Shown here: positions 10,339 through 20,935 of the stretch, piece by piece | Numbering within the stretch: position 1 is the first letter of the stretch | Layout: every line of letters begins with the position of its first letter | Origin: Ophiobolus disseminans | Lineage: Eukaryota; Ascomycota; Dothideomycetes; Pleosporales; Phaeosphaeriaceae | Length of the DNA: 64,000 nt | Assembly (NCBI GenBank): GCA_010093685.1 | Contig: MU006220.1 | Location: 1,538,466-1,602,465, forward strand | Direction: 5' to 3' | The notes under the pieces: generated by a model | What the model saw: only the letters and a program-made list of their open reading frames with translations | Told to the model about the DNA's origin: nothing | Databases searched by the model: none | Made by a program: the position numbers and the translations under genes

Positions 10339-12923
10339 TTAGTCGTCATAAAGCTCATCCCGATCATCCTCCCCAATCTCCGCACGTCCAGCCTTAAACT
10401 GCTCTTCGAAATGCCCAGCCTCCTCTTGAGCATGACCCTGCTCTTCTTTCACATGGTGTTGCTCCTCATCAGCATCGTCCTCGAGCCTCCTAGATCCCGT
10501 GATCTCAACACCACCATCAGACGTCTCATCATCATCGTCAGTCTCCTCCTCGGCATCACTGACCTCAACAGCCTGATTCGCCTTAGCGCGGTCCGTGCGT
10601 TTGAGAACAATATCGCCCAAGTGCTCAGACTGCTCAACATGCAGCATATCCTTCGTTCCGAGCACGAGAACCATCATCAGGCCCTGGCAAGCGGTCATAG
10701 GCTTGTTGTCTTGAGGTGGAAGGAGTTCTGCGAAAGTGATGACGTTGATGTTGAATGTGGCTTCTGCTTCGAGGACGTCGAGCATGGGGTCGAGAGTAGC
10801 TTGAGCGCGGTTGCGCTTTTCGAGGATGGCGGAGGTGACGAAGTCGAGGAAGTTGGTGCCTTCGGCGGATAGGGCTTCGCTGACACATGTGTGGGTATGT
10901 TGGGCCGTGCCGATGACAGTGGGGGGTGAACTGGGTCCGGGTGGGCCGTACTCGTCTCCGTACATATCGATGTCGCCATCGCTCTCCAGGCTCTTCAAGG
11001 CCTCGAGACCGAGGGGTTGGCCACGACCGTGGAGGGGGGATGCGGATATGAGACGGCTGCCAGGTCTGCTGCTGATGCGGCCTTGATCCAGCAGGCCTAG
11101 TCGTCGACTGCCGCGGATAGCAGATGAGCCATGCTTCGAAGCGGTGTTGTTCCATGGCATAGAAGAGAAGATCTGTTGGTCATCGAGCGCGGTGACGGCT
11201 TCGCGGGGAAGCTCGACTTCATCGCCACCAGGCATGGAGAAGCCTTCATCGTCCTGTCCACGACCCAGCTCTTCTTCAGGCTCACTGGTCTTCTGACGCA
11301 CGCGACGGGACTCATCTTGCGTTGCGTCATCGATGCCACTGTCGCGGTCATGCTTCTTGCTGACACCCTTCTTGCGACTCTCGCCCGTAACGAGCTCGAA
11401 CAGGTTGTCGCCAATGAACATGTCGAAGGGATTGAGACCCGGTAGGCCTGCATACTGTTGGGGGATACCACCCAAACCACGGCCCCAGAGGAAGTACTCA
11501 GCGTCTTTCTTCGCTTGCAGGGCAACGCGGGACAGCTTCTTGACTTTAATGGCGGCGTCCATGGTATCAAGGTAATTTGCATTCCAGTCTGCCAGATCTT
11601 TGTTGCGGAGCTCCATTGCAAAGTCTGTAGGAAGGACACGAGCTGCGCGACGCTTCTTGCGCATGGGTGCCGAAGTTGTAGACGTTGAATGAACCACCTC
11701 GACTTGGTCACTGCTCTGTTGTTCGGCAGTAGGGAAGGCCTTGCCCTCTGGTAGATCATTTCCAAGGAAGGGAAGCTCGAGATCCATGGGATCGCCAGGT
11801 AGCTGATAGATGTCAGTGTCCGTTGTGGACGTAGTAGGTATAACAGTCGAGGATCTCGCTAGCAGCCTAGGTGAGATGCCATGTGAGGCCATGCGAACCA
11901 CGCGAAAAACAGCAGTAAACTTACCTGAATACCACCTTCGCGTCCCTCCTCATGCTCCCTCCTCACCTTCGCACTCGCCCCAGCATCACTCTGCATCGGG
12001 CCCGCACTCCTCGCAGCCGGCGTTTCAACCGCACCACTCCTTGGCGCATTCTCCACCCACTCGCCATTGTCGTCGAACGTGAACTCCGGCTCGTCGAGCT
12101 GGAAGCCGTTGTCCGGGACAAGCAAGCCGCTAGGCCCCGGGACCTCGTTGTCACCTTCAAGGTGGAAGCTGCCTTGCTGGCCTGGTGATGAGGAAGGGAG
12201 AATGAGGCCGCCGAGAGGGCCGTCGTGGGATGAGGATTGTGAGCCAAAGGGGGTTAGGGATTGGGACTCGCCGGAGCGGTTGACGGTGAAGTCAAAACCC
12301 AAATCGAGATCGGCGAGGAGTTCGAGGGGTGGAATGGTGAACTCGGGGAGGAAGGAAGGGTCGTCTTGGAGGATGAGCTGTTCAGGACTGGTTGGTAGAT
12401 GTGAGTAGGACGGATTTGGTGGAGTAGAGATAAGAGTACTCACCGAGCTTTGCCAGCATCGGGGTCAAGTGCGAAATTCTTGACTGTTCGGAGCATCATA
12501 AGCAGAGCATTTTGTGCATTCTGCGCGTCGGAGAGAACATAGCCACACTGCTGTAGATACACACGCGATACACCGTACCTGATACACATCAGCAACGCAC
12601 TTGGCTATACGGTGACGCGACTTACAACAAGTTGCCCTGCAGACGCAGAGCCATAGGCGCCACAGGGTCGACGATGGTCTGACATGCCTTTGCGACATCG
12701 ACGTCGAGAATCTGCTTGCGGTTGATGCGCTTCAAGCTGGACTTGGATCCGAGCGTGGCAACAAGCCTGCCGTTTCTGTCAGTGGTTGGAAGGAGCGGCC
12801 TTGCGCTTTCCTGACTCACCAGACGGTTGCGACGCCATATTTGCGCGATGTGAGTACTACATCTGTTAGCTTTCCATCGGTTGGATGAGGTCTGTGAAGC
12901 ATACCTTCGTGACTATAAAACAT
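10339..12923 (-). CDS. REC8: Meiotic cohesin kleisin Rec8 (Rad21/Rec8 family)
   Basis: A 752-residue kleisin that closes the cohesin ring, probably for sister-chromatid cohesion in meiosis. Exons on minus are 12923-12905, 12856-12820, 12766-12626, 12578-12444, 12387-11925 and 11802-10339. The Rad21/Rec8 N-terminal domain covers about residues 1-110: MFYSHEVLTSRKYGVATVWL, YGVSRVYLQQCGYVLSD, ALLMMLRTV. The middle is long and disordered, with SP/RR-rich and acidic stretches suited to separase cleavage and kinase control. A C-terminal winged-helix block lies near 575-670 (ITFAELLPPQDNKPMTACQG), then an acidic tail. The last intron is the least certain: a nearer AG (CACCTAG) would shift frame, whereas GACATCTATCAG after a CTGAC branch site keeps it. 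Rec8 rather than mitotic Rad21/Scc1 is judged from the N-terminal sequence and length. Confidence 0.85.
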
Positions 12924-13326
12924 GGCGATACATAGGAACCGAGATGATATGGCGAATAAATGCACTCATATAACAGAAACACTGCAGCGCGAAGAAATGG
13001 AAAGCGATAAAGAGACGATGGAGGTGGTGGTGGTTGAAACGGGAGGTGGAAGTGAGGGCAAAGTCAGTAGTCATGTGCCTAGCGTCAGATGTCGACGCGC
13101 TTCGAGCACGCGTCGTGAAGTGAAAACGGAGGAGAAGTACGGTTACGTCTCACCACGATGCACCTCGACACCATCATTGTTCATAACTAGTCATATCGTT
13201 CGTAATCTCTATCGTCCCATTCATGCTATGTTCTAGCCTCTTATGCAACGCCTATGCTATGCATGCCAATGCTACTGACCCGAGTGAAGAGATCGAGCTG
13301 TGCGTGAGTCCTATCGCACGGGTATA
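12924..13326. other. Intergenic between REC8 and UBP6
   Basis: About 400 bp upstream of REC8 and downstream of UBP6. It is purine-rich near 12990-13060 (GAAGAAATGG, GATGGAGGTGG). No gene is supported. Confidence 0.5.
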
Positions 13327-15196
13327 CTACGAGTCCGCCATCTTGACGTCCTCGTCGACGGTAGGCAATGGGACTGCACGGTACAACAGAATGAGTGCAG
13401 AGTGACTTTGACCTGTTGAGTGTTAGTTGATGCGCGTTGGCAGTGACAATAGAGGAGCACTCACCACCACCAGACAGTGTCTGAATGCGCTCAGCATCGA
13501 CCTCAGACACTTTCTCGTCGTTGAACCACCACCACTTGCCGTCCTCTTCTTTCCGCTTACCAGTTTTGGGGTCTTTGGGTCCCTGCTTCTTGATGAACGA
13601 TGTGTAATGACCACTGTCAGCGCTAGCGCCCTGGTGCGTAATGACACCTCGGAGCTCATAAAGACCAGTCTGGTTGGCACCATCATCCGCAGCCATCTTG
13701 GGGTCCACGAGCGCAAGGACTTCCTTCTTCGCAGCCAGGATGGACGCGGCGCGCTCTTCCTCAATCTGAGCATCGGTCTTGTACTCGACTTCGGCCATCT
13801 CGGTGTCCTCAGCCGGCTTCTTCGCATCTTCCTTCGCCTTCGCAATGTCCTTCTTCTTCTGCAGAGGCTCTTTGCTAGCATTGGGGCCTTGGTCGTTCTC
13901 CTCGCCAGCCTTCATGCGCTTCTGACGCTTGCGGGCGCGCTCAACATCCTCCTCTTCCTTGCGCACCTCACGAATCTTGTCGCGAACAGGGATGAGCAGC
14001 TTTTTCAGGTCATCCGTGCAAAACTCCAGCGCATCCAGCTCGTCCGGGAATGTGACCTTTCGCATAATCTTTGCCTTCTTATTCGTATCCTTTCGCCAGT
14101 CAAAGCGGACGAAATGTACGGGCAGATGCTTGGGCAGGCGTGCGATGCGCGAAGTCTTCGTGTAGACTGCGTCTCGACCCAGAACCTCGGACCGTTTCTC
14201 AATCTGTTCCTTCAGACCAGCAGCAAGGCCGTCGCGGAGGTGGTTTGTTTCGACGTTGATGTGGCAGTTGAGCTTAAGGAAAAGGTCCTCGCTGAACACA
14301 GACTCCTCGCCGCCCTCCTTCGCCGCCGGCTCGTCACACTCCATGGTGGACTCAAACTTGCCGGACATGTACTTGTCGATCCACGAGAGCTCTGCCTTGT
14401 CCTTTTCTGAGGCCTCGCCATTGACCTTCAGCTTGTTTCGCAGTAGCGACACGATCTGCGACCAAGCCTCTTCCGCATCTTGCTGTGCGTAGCCGTGTCC
14501 GTCCTTTGATTTCTGGGCAAACTGAGGGAAGGCGGTTCGGAGGGCGTTGAGGAACATGAGCGGTGGGAAGCCCTGTTGGGTTTCAGACATTTGTTTGAAC
14601 AGATCGCGAAGGGAGCCTGTGAGATCTGTCGAGGCACCGAGGCCACCGAGACCGAGCGAGCTGAGTGCCGAAGTTGATGCTGAGCTGGATGAACCGCCAC
14701 TGCTGCTAGCGGAATACTGCAGAAGCTCCTCTTGCAGCTCTGGGATACTCCTGAGCGCCTGTAGCGTAGAGTTCATGTAACACGTATTCCCCAGATTCTG
14801 GAGACCCGCCGGTGTTGCTCCCTCCAACTGCGCAGCCTCCGCCTCGTCCATGTCTTCTAGAAACTTGATCTTCTCCTTGGGTTTCTCGATGACCTGGGCG
14901 CTGTCCGAAGGCGTACCCATCATCATCAGCACCTGGTTGGGCTTTAGGCCGAGCTTGGACATGTCGGCGTCATCCTTGAGCTGGCCGCCCTTGACGATAA
15001 TCTTCTGGCGCTCGGGCTCGACCTGCGTGATAGAGTAGAGCTGGTACTTGAATGTCTCGCCGGTGGAGGTTGGGTCGACTTCAAGCTCGTGCTTCTTGCC
15101 TTGGTGCTTTACGATTACTGTGAGAGTTTGGTGTTAGTGGCGCGTCAAACATTACAAGACATGAATCATCTTGTCCGTACCTGGTATAGACGCCAT
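13327..15196 (-). CDS. UBP6: Ubiquitin carboxyl-terminal hydrolase Ubp6/USP14
   Basis: A 584-residue deubiquitinase of the proteasome-associated Ubp6/USP14 type, which trims ubiquitin from substrates at the 19S particle. Exons are 15196-15181, 15117-13465 and 13412-13327; introns are GTACGG..CACAG and GTGAGT..CAACAG. A ubiquitin-like domain occupies about residues 1-75 (VIVKHQGKKHEVELD, RQKIIVKGG) and binds the proteasome in this family. The USP core has the cysteine box GLQNLGNTCYMN with catalytic Cys about 118, and the histidine box SADSGHYTSF with His about 509, followed by WWWFNDEKV. A charged insert (KRQKR, KKKDIAKAKED) lies before the His box. The last exon gives SHSALILLYRAV and a short acidic end. 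Confidence 0.95.
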
Positions 15197-15480
15197 GGTG
15201 ACTGCTCAGAAGTTTAGCTCCGCTTGTGAGAGAGTGTAGAGAAGAGTTGGGGTGGCAGCGGCGAGTGTGGTGTTTATGATGGCTCGCGGGGCAAAAGTAT
15301 GGCTGTTCGGCGAAGCATGCGGAAACAGGCGCACAGACGCACCTTCCGCCTTACGCACCCTAGCTACCTTCACCACCCCACCAGGCACCTCCGACGCTGC
15401 ATACTGGCATGCCATAGCCCACAACCACCGAACCCAGCGCCCGCATCACAGTCCTGAGCTGACTCTGAGCTCTCCTCACC

Positions 15481-16107
15481 ATGGTACTGCATCCCTACCA
15501 CTCCGACCCGCCAATGCCGCCACAATACTAACACACTACTCGCAGTCCCAATCCCTCCGCCCATATCTACAATGCGTGCGCTCCTCCCTGACCGCCGCGC
15601 TCTCCCTCTCAAACTTCGCCTCACAAGCCTCTGAGCGCCACAACGTGCCCGAAATCGAAGCCGCGTCCTCCCCCGAGGTCATCCTCAACCCGCTCACCGT
15701 CTCCCGCAACGAGAATGAGCGCGTCTACATTGAGCCGTCGATCAACAGTGTGCGCATTAGCATCAACATCAAACAGGCCGATGAGATCGAACACATCCTC
15801 GTGCACAAGTTCACAAGGTTCCTGACGCAGCGCGCCGAGAGCTTCTATATCATGAGGAGGAAGCCGGTCAAGGGATATGATATCAGCTTCTTGGTCACAA
15901 ACTTCCATACCGAGGAGATGCTGAAGCATAAGCTTGTGGATTTCATTATTCAGTTTATGGAGGAGGTGGACAAGGAGATTAGCGAGATGAAACTGTTTTT
16001 GAATGCGAGGGCGCGTTTCGTAGCGGAGAGCTTCTTGACACCGGTACGTTGCGCTTCTTCTTCCTGGCTGAGATGGAGATTACTAACTGGGGCATTAGTT
16101 CGATTGA
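15481..16107 (+). CDS. ARC19: Arp2/3 complex subunit 4 (ARPC4, 20 kDa)
   Basis: A 169-residue subunit of the actin-nucleating Arp2/3 complex, matching the family's length almost exactly. Exons are 15481-15483 (the ATG alone), 15546-16043 and 16099-16107. Intron 1 has ACTAACAC before CTCGCAG; intron 2 has TACTAACTG before CATTAG. The protein begins MSQSLRPYLQCVRSSLTAAL and includes SNFASQASERHNVPEIEA, HKFTRFLTQRAESF, RRKPVKGYDISFL and FLNARARFVAESFLTPFD. An upstream open frame from 15252 exists, but the ATG-only first exon is supported by the splice signals and the exact family N-terminus. It is divergent from UBP6 with about 285 bp between start codons. Confidence 0.95.
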
Positions 16108-16438
16108 GCGGAAGTGTGCAGCGAGACGTGTATATACCGTGCCGAGGGTGAATCCGAGAGCAGGTGGGCCTTCTCTTGCAAGGTTCAAAGACCAAGCCAG
16201 GCAGTGCTGAGCATCAGAAGACAGAGCACGCACTTGGTTGCGACGGATCGGCATCACACCGATAGCAAAATGACGAACGAATCAATCACAATGCTACAGC
16301 TGTTTCCACACAAATTTCGTACGAGACTCCATCCTGAATTTATGTCGTTGGAATTCTATGGTATCACATCCTCGTCGTCACTCAGCATGTCCTCGTTATA
16401 CTCGTGGTCAAGCCCGAAAGCACATCTTACATGTCTCT
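16108..16438. other. Convergent 3' intergenic region (ARPC4 / peroxiredoxin)
   Basis: About 330 bp between two converging genes. It holds both 3' UTRs and no gene that I can support. Confidence 0.5.
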
Positions 16439-17120
16439 CTACAACTTCGCCAACACCTCCTCCGCCCCACTAACCGTAACCTGACCCGGACTCTTCTCGT
16501 TCTCCGCATACGTAACCTTTCCATTATCAAACACCATAGCCCAGCGTCCACTATTCATACGTTAGCACCGTCACATCCACCAAATAAGGAAAAGAAATCA
16601 CTTACTTCCTATCCCCCATACCCGCAGCCCAGCCATGTTCCTTACTGAAGAAAGTCTTGGTATCGCTCAAGAACAAGATATCATCGCCCTTGACGCCATT
16701 GACCTTGCCCCACGCATTCATGACCCAGCTATCGTTGCTCGCAATCACAGCGACGATGTCGACACCCTTCTCGGCGAACTTGGCGCGCTGCAGGATGTAT
16801 GGGGGGAGGTGGCGGGCTTGGCAGCTGTTGCAATGGGAGGTTAGAGAGTGGCCTGGGCGAATTGGGAGGGGTGGGAGCGGTGTTACCCGGGTGTGAATGC
16901 GCCAGGCACGCTGAAGAGCACGACTTTCTTGCCGGCCCATTCTTTGCTGGCGTCGTATTCTTGGGGGAGGCCGCAGGCAGTTGGGTCGTCGTCTGTGATG
17001 GGGGCCCATCTGTGCATTATTGTCAGTTCGCTTTTGTCATGTCTTGAGGCGGGGTGCATAGTATACGTACTCGAACTTCACGCCCTCGGGCAGGGAGTCG
17101 CCGACTTTGAGAGGAGCCAT
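16439..17120 (-). CDS. Peroxiredoxin, Prx5/AhpC-TSA type
   Basis: A 167-residue thiol peroxidase of the Prx5 group that reduces hydrogen and alkyl peroxides. Exons are 17120-17071, 17009-16887, 16824-16606 and 16550-16439. The peroxidatic motif is PGAFTPGC with catalytic Cys about 59, formed across the second splice junction. KVVLFSVPGAFTP before it and HLPPYILQRAKFAEKGVDIV after it are typical. Further blocks are VIASNDSWVMNAWGK and NGRWAMVFDNGKVTYAENE. No N-terminal targeting peptide is evident (MAPLKVGDSLPEG), so a cytosolic form or one with a cryptic peroxisomal signal is likely; the C-terminus AKL resembles a PTS1 tripeptide. Confidence 0.94.
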
Positions 17121-17965
17121 TGTGATAGATTGGTATGGAGGTGTGTTAATGTGGTATGTAGGGGAGTTTTGAGCCAAGTAGGAGGGTCGTAGTGAAGCTT
17201 TAATGTTTTGGGTGCATTCGTAAACTCGGAGCTCCAGATGGGCCTCTTGAAGCTTTGGTGGGGGTACCTGCATAGCGTCATCGGCGGGCACCGCATCGAG
17301 CCGAGGGACCTGCAAGTGGGAGTGTACCGAGCGTAGGTAAGTGACAAATACTTCTGTCCTATCGGTGCTTGTTCCTTCTCGCTCCTGGTCGAGCACCTTG
17401 GTTGTTGCGCTTCTGTCGGTCTTACATGTGTTCGGCATATGCCGCCTCGAGACATATCTAGGCACAATGCTTAGTCAACAGCTCTGGACCTGTTGTGCGC
17501 GCTTCGTGCATTTTATCGGTGTACGGTAAGCATTGGGGATCATGGCAGAATTAATCACCATGTCTTGCATGCAGTGAGAAGTATCCAAACGATTGACACG
17601 TTGAGATACCGTAGAATCTCGTGTTGTACGGCCAACTTCTCTCTACCGCCGCAGAAATGCCAGCCAATAGCGTTACTAGAATTAGCTATTCTGCAATAAT
17701 TTACCACCTCAGGCCTTTGCTCTTCTCTTAGTAAGCTTTTATTAAGTCGGCCTCTCTGCGGCGATAAAGTGGAGTTGGCCGTATAACACGAGTTTCTACG
17801 GTAGACATGCGCTGATAATAAAGACGGTGAGACGTAATGCAGCTTGCTAGGTTTCTCCCAACCGTGACGTGGCTTAGTTGTAGGAAGCATAAAGCCACGC
17901 TGCTGTAACTGTTCGTGCATGTCCTCAATACCTCACCAACTGCAACCACTTTGATAACCTCAAGT
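17121..17965. other. Intergenic region containing a ~50-bp-arm inverted repeat
   Basis: About 845 bp between divergently oriented genes (peroxiredoxin minus, DUF1348 plus). The middle is occupied by the inverted repeat at 17607-17803. The rest shows no gene. Confidence 0.5.
17607..17803. repeat. Imperfect inverted repeat, ~53-bp arms, MITE-like or foldback element
   Basis: The left arm 17607-17659 (begins TACCGTAGAATCTCG) is the reverse complement of the right arm 17752-17803 apart from scattered mismatches. Both arms share CTCGTGTT.TACGGCCAACT and end toward the centre in CGCCGCAGA. The 92-bp centre is AT-rich. Similarity stops at the outer edges, as expected for a small foldback or MITE. 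I see no clear target-site duplication. It could also be the remnant of an inverted duplication. Confidence 0.75.
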
Positions 17966-18561
17966 ATGTCCCTTGCTCCGCCTTTCAGCAACGAGACCGC
18001 CCATGCCAAGGTCAAGAAGGCACAAGACCTCTGGAATTCTCAGTGAGAACTTCAAGCCTGATCCACTTGACATTCGCTGACCATGGAAGAAACCCACAGG
18101 TCATTGCCCGGGCCTATACGCCAGACAGCATCTGGAGGAACCGAGATTCTTTCATTGTCGGTACTGCGGCGATCGAGGAGCTCCTCACGAAAAAGTGGGC
18201 GAAAGAGAAGAACTACCGTCTGCGCAAGGAGCTCTTCGCATTCACGGAAAACAAGATCGCCGTGCAGTTTTGGTATGAGTTCCAGGATGCGCAAGACGGA
18301 ATGAAGTGGAAACGATGTTATGGCCTCGAGGACTGGACGTTCGCCGATGACGGGAAGATGCGCAAACGGCAGATGAGTGGCAACGATGTCGGGATAAGCG
18401 AAGCAGGTACGTGCTTGTCCTCTTCTATTCCAATTTTCGCCCTAGAGGCAGAGCGAGGCCCAATCTTGTGCGTGGCTGCAACTTCTGACTTCCTGTCAGA
18501 TCGTTGGTTCAAGGAGGGTGTTGATGTCAACGAGGTCCAGATCAGCGAGGCGCATTGGTGA
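17966..18561 (+). CDS. DUF1348 / NTF2-like (SnoaL-fold) protein
   Basis: A 151-residue protein of the DUF1348 family, which adopts the NTF2/SnoaL fold; its biochemical role is not established. Exons are 17966-18042, 18090-18406 and 18500-18561. The first intron uses GTGAGA..GGAAG with a CTGAC branch site; the nearer CCCACAG would break frame. Conserved blocks are AYTPDSIWRNR, FTENKIAVQFWYEF and GLEDWTFADDGKMRKRQ, with the family's ending RWFKEGVDVNEVQISEAHW. Length and start match the family. It lies divergent from the peroxiredoxin gene. Confidence 0.9.
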
Positions 18562-18646
18562 TTGCGATGCCACAAAGGGCTTACGGCCAAATGCCTCTTC
18601 AGGACCGCCTCTCCTATCTAGCGTGGTTTCACGGGGCTGAATTGAT

Positions 18647-19164
18647 TCACGCCGGCGGGGTACCGTGTATAGCAATCAGTATGAACTCCGACTCTGTGTC
18701 TCGATCAGCAAACATGCAATAGCACCTGAATGTGGTTCCGCATACCAGGTAAAATGAAAAGTTCATTCTTCTTTGTCCGTAGCCTCAGTAGCTTGACCTC
18801 ATCTTCCTTGTCCAGTTCGTCCACCAGATTTCCTGCGACTTTCAGGAAGTTCCAGACTAGGCTCGCTACATCCTCTGCGCTGTGTATGCCACTCTCCTTC
18901 CTGCCATTAGAGTAGCTGTCGGTGGAGCTGTCGGTGCTGGGCTCGCTCGATGCGGGGAGCGTACTGTTGGGGTTGGCTGCAGAACTCTTAGAGATCAGAC
19001 CAGAGGTGCGAACGATTGCGCCCGTCTGGCGCGACAGTATGAGGGTGCTTTGAACGCCTGGCTTTTGGCTGACACGTGCGAGCCGCGAAAGCGTTTCGTC
19101 CGACTGCGCGAATGTTAGTTAAAGTAGGTCAAATGAGTAGAAGCCTCACAGAGTTCAGGGCCAT
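18647..19164 (-). CDS. Roadblock/LC7-domain protein (dynein light chain-like)
   Basis: A 139-residue protein whose ends match the roadblock/LC7 family, found in dynein light chains and in regulators of small GTPases. Its three-exon structure keeps it from showing as one long open frame. Exons are 19164-19150, 19103-18746 and 18693-18647. It starts MALNS|SDETLSRLARVSQKPGVQ, then STLILSRQTGAIVRTSGLIS. A Ser/Pro-rich insert of about 35 residues interrupts the domain, followed by VWNFLKVAGNLVDELD and KLLRLRTKKNELFILP. It ends ESEFILIAIHGTPPA, the typical final strand. Introns have ACTAAC and CTGATC branch-like sites. Partner (dynein or a Rag/Ragulator-like complex) cannot be decided. It converges with the DUF1348 gene with only about 85 bp between stops. 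Confidence 0.85.
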
Positions 19165-19460
19165 CGTGGGTGCGAGGCTAGTATGATGGCTTTTCTGATG
19201 TGGATGCGCGGGTGCTGCTGTTGGTGTTCGAACGATCAATGAGCCGCGGCAAGTACAGCCGAGCCGGACCCTGCCAAGAGTTCGACTAGTCTAGCCTCAC
19301 CCGCGTTAGTGCCCTTTGCAGATCATCTTTTTTCCTCCAGGGCAAAGACCCAGTGCACCCAAAACAGATCGTATACCAGTGATCTGGCAGCATTCATGCT
19401 TCTGGACAACTCATCTACGTCACATCAAAATACACACCTGGACTGCGGCTGAAAGACAAG

Positions 19461-20579
19461 ATGACTTCAAGCTCTAGGAAAAAGAAGGATAAGAAGAAGG
19501 ACTTCCAGGTTCGCATACCCCTACGAAATCACGAGAGAACATCCAATTAAGATGCGCATAGAAACCAAAATTGAAGGTCGGCAAGACACGCCCCAAGGCG
19601 GCCAACAGCACAAATACAAGCTTCAAGGCTAAATGTATGTGAGCTTGTCTTGTTGCAAAAGCAGTTACTTACAAAACCAGCGATCGCATTGAAGCAGCAA
19701 TCGCTGTCCACGGTTGCACCTACACTGGAAGCACAATGTGCACATCACTTGGGACTACTGAATCACAAGTCTGATGCGCAACGTCGCGAGTCTCTGGCCT
19801 ACTTGACGACAGCTATGATGAACAACCCACCTATGGCCGCTTTACCGCAGCCGCCGTCTGTCATCATTCCGACAGCACAGCGACTAATTCTGGATGGATC
19901 CAACAACGTTCGCCAGCAGCTTCTCAAGCTTTTACAAAGTCTGCCACAGCCCGACATTGCTAGTCATGCTGATCAGCTTTTACTTCACGCCAGAGCTGCA
20001 ATGACTCACTTAGCCAACGAAATCAAGGTTTTTGGGCTCGATGTGCTCGAATGGCTGCTCGGAGTTGCAGGTGACGAGGTAGTTAGCTGCGCTGGTGGTT
20101 GGGTGAAGATGCTGAAATGTTTCCTCAACTTGCTTGGCTGGCAGAGCGAAGCGACAAGCAAATGGTCGGCACCAAAGTCATATGGCAAAGCCGACTCGAA
20201 GATCCAATCAAGGCAGATAACTGTTCTCACAGCATTTCTCCGTGCTGGTCTGTTCCATGCACAAGCTGTTACGTCCATCGTCCCTAATGGGAACAACTTT
20301 CCGCTTTGGCAGACCGAGCACCACGTTGTGTCAGATCGCTCGAATGCATTTGCAAACCTGAATCTGTTTGGTGCTACGAGAGACGAGGAGGCGGAGATGT
20401 ACGAGGACCGGGAAGATCGACAGAGAGTGTTTCACGACAGAGCGGAAGCAGCGGTCGCTACAGGTCTGGAGCAAGCAACGAAAGGTGGCGGTGAATTAGG
20501 TCGCGCTGCTGCACAGCTTCGCAAGGTGATCAAAGAAGGCATGGCCGACTTCTATCGAGAAGAAATTACAGTTTCATAA
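19461..20579 (+). CDS. IPI1: Pre-rRNA-processing protein Ipi1 (TEX10-like)
   Basis: A 339-residue protein of the Ipi1/TEX10 family, part of the Rix1 complex needed for ITS2 processing and pre-60S ribosome maturation in the nucleus. Exons are 19461-19508, 19562-19634 and 19681-20579. It starts with a lysine-rich segment (SSRKKKDKKKDFQ, KPKLKVGKTRPKAANST). A helical-repeat region follows: HHLGLLNHKSDAQRRESLAYL, LILDGSNNVRQQLLKLLQSL and GWVKMLKCFLNLLGW. Intron 1 has a weak donor (GTTCGC), but frame and the family N-terminus support it. The protein ends in a charged helix. Confidence 0.9.
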
Positions 20580-20935
20580 ATCGAATAACAACAGCCATGA
20601 TGAATTAAGCCTATTAGGTGTGCGTGCTATGAATTGTGTTACAGCAATTTGTTGCTAATGCAACAGGTTTCACTGGGCCTTTTATGCAATTTGACTCATT
20701 ACATGCCACCGCCAAGCACCTAGCGTGCTCCACTCACCTCTACTATATAAGGTCAGCATTTCTCGTCCATTCCGTTCTCTTTGAGACTTAACTTAAGTGT
20801 CTCTCGGTTGCAAAGAAAGCGCGCTAAGTCTGTTTGAGCTATGTCATGAGTGAGATAGCTGGGCTTACGTAACCTGCGCTAAGCTTGTAATAAATTGCAA
20901 GAGAGTACCTGTGCCACCTATCATCCAGCCACAGC
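20580..20935 (+). promoter_or_regulatory. Intergenic promoter region with TATA-like box (TATATAAG, 20744-20751)
   Basis: About 355 bp between IPI1 and the DUF262 gene, both plus. TATATAAG lies about 190 bp upstream of the DUF262 start codon and is followed by a pyrimidine-rich stretch (TCTCGTCCATTCCGTTCTC) of the kind found at fungal start sites. Promoter use is inferred. Confidence 0.4.

Noticed and set aside
13427..14410. 327-codon plus frame
   Set aside because: Antisense shadow of the UBP6 catalytic domain.
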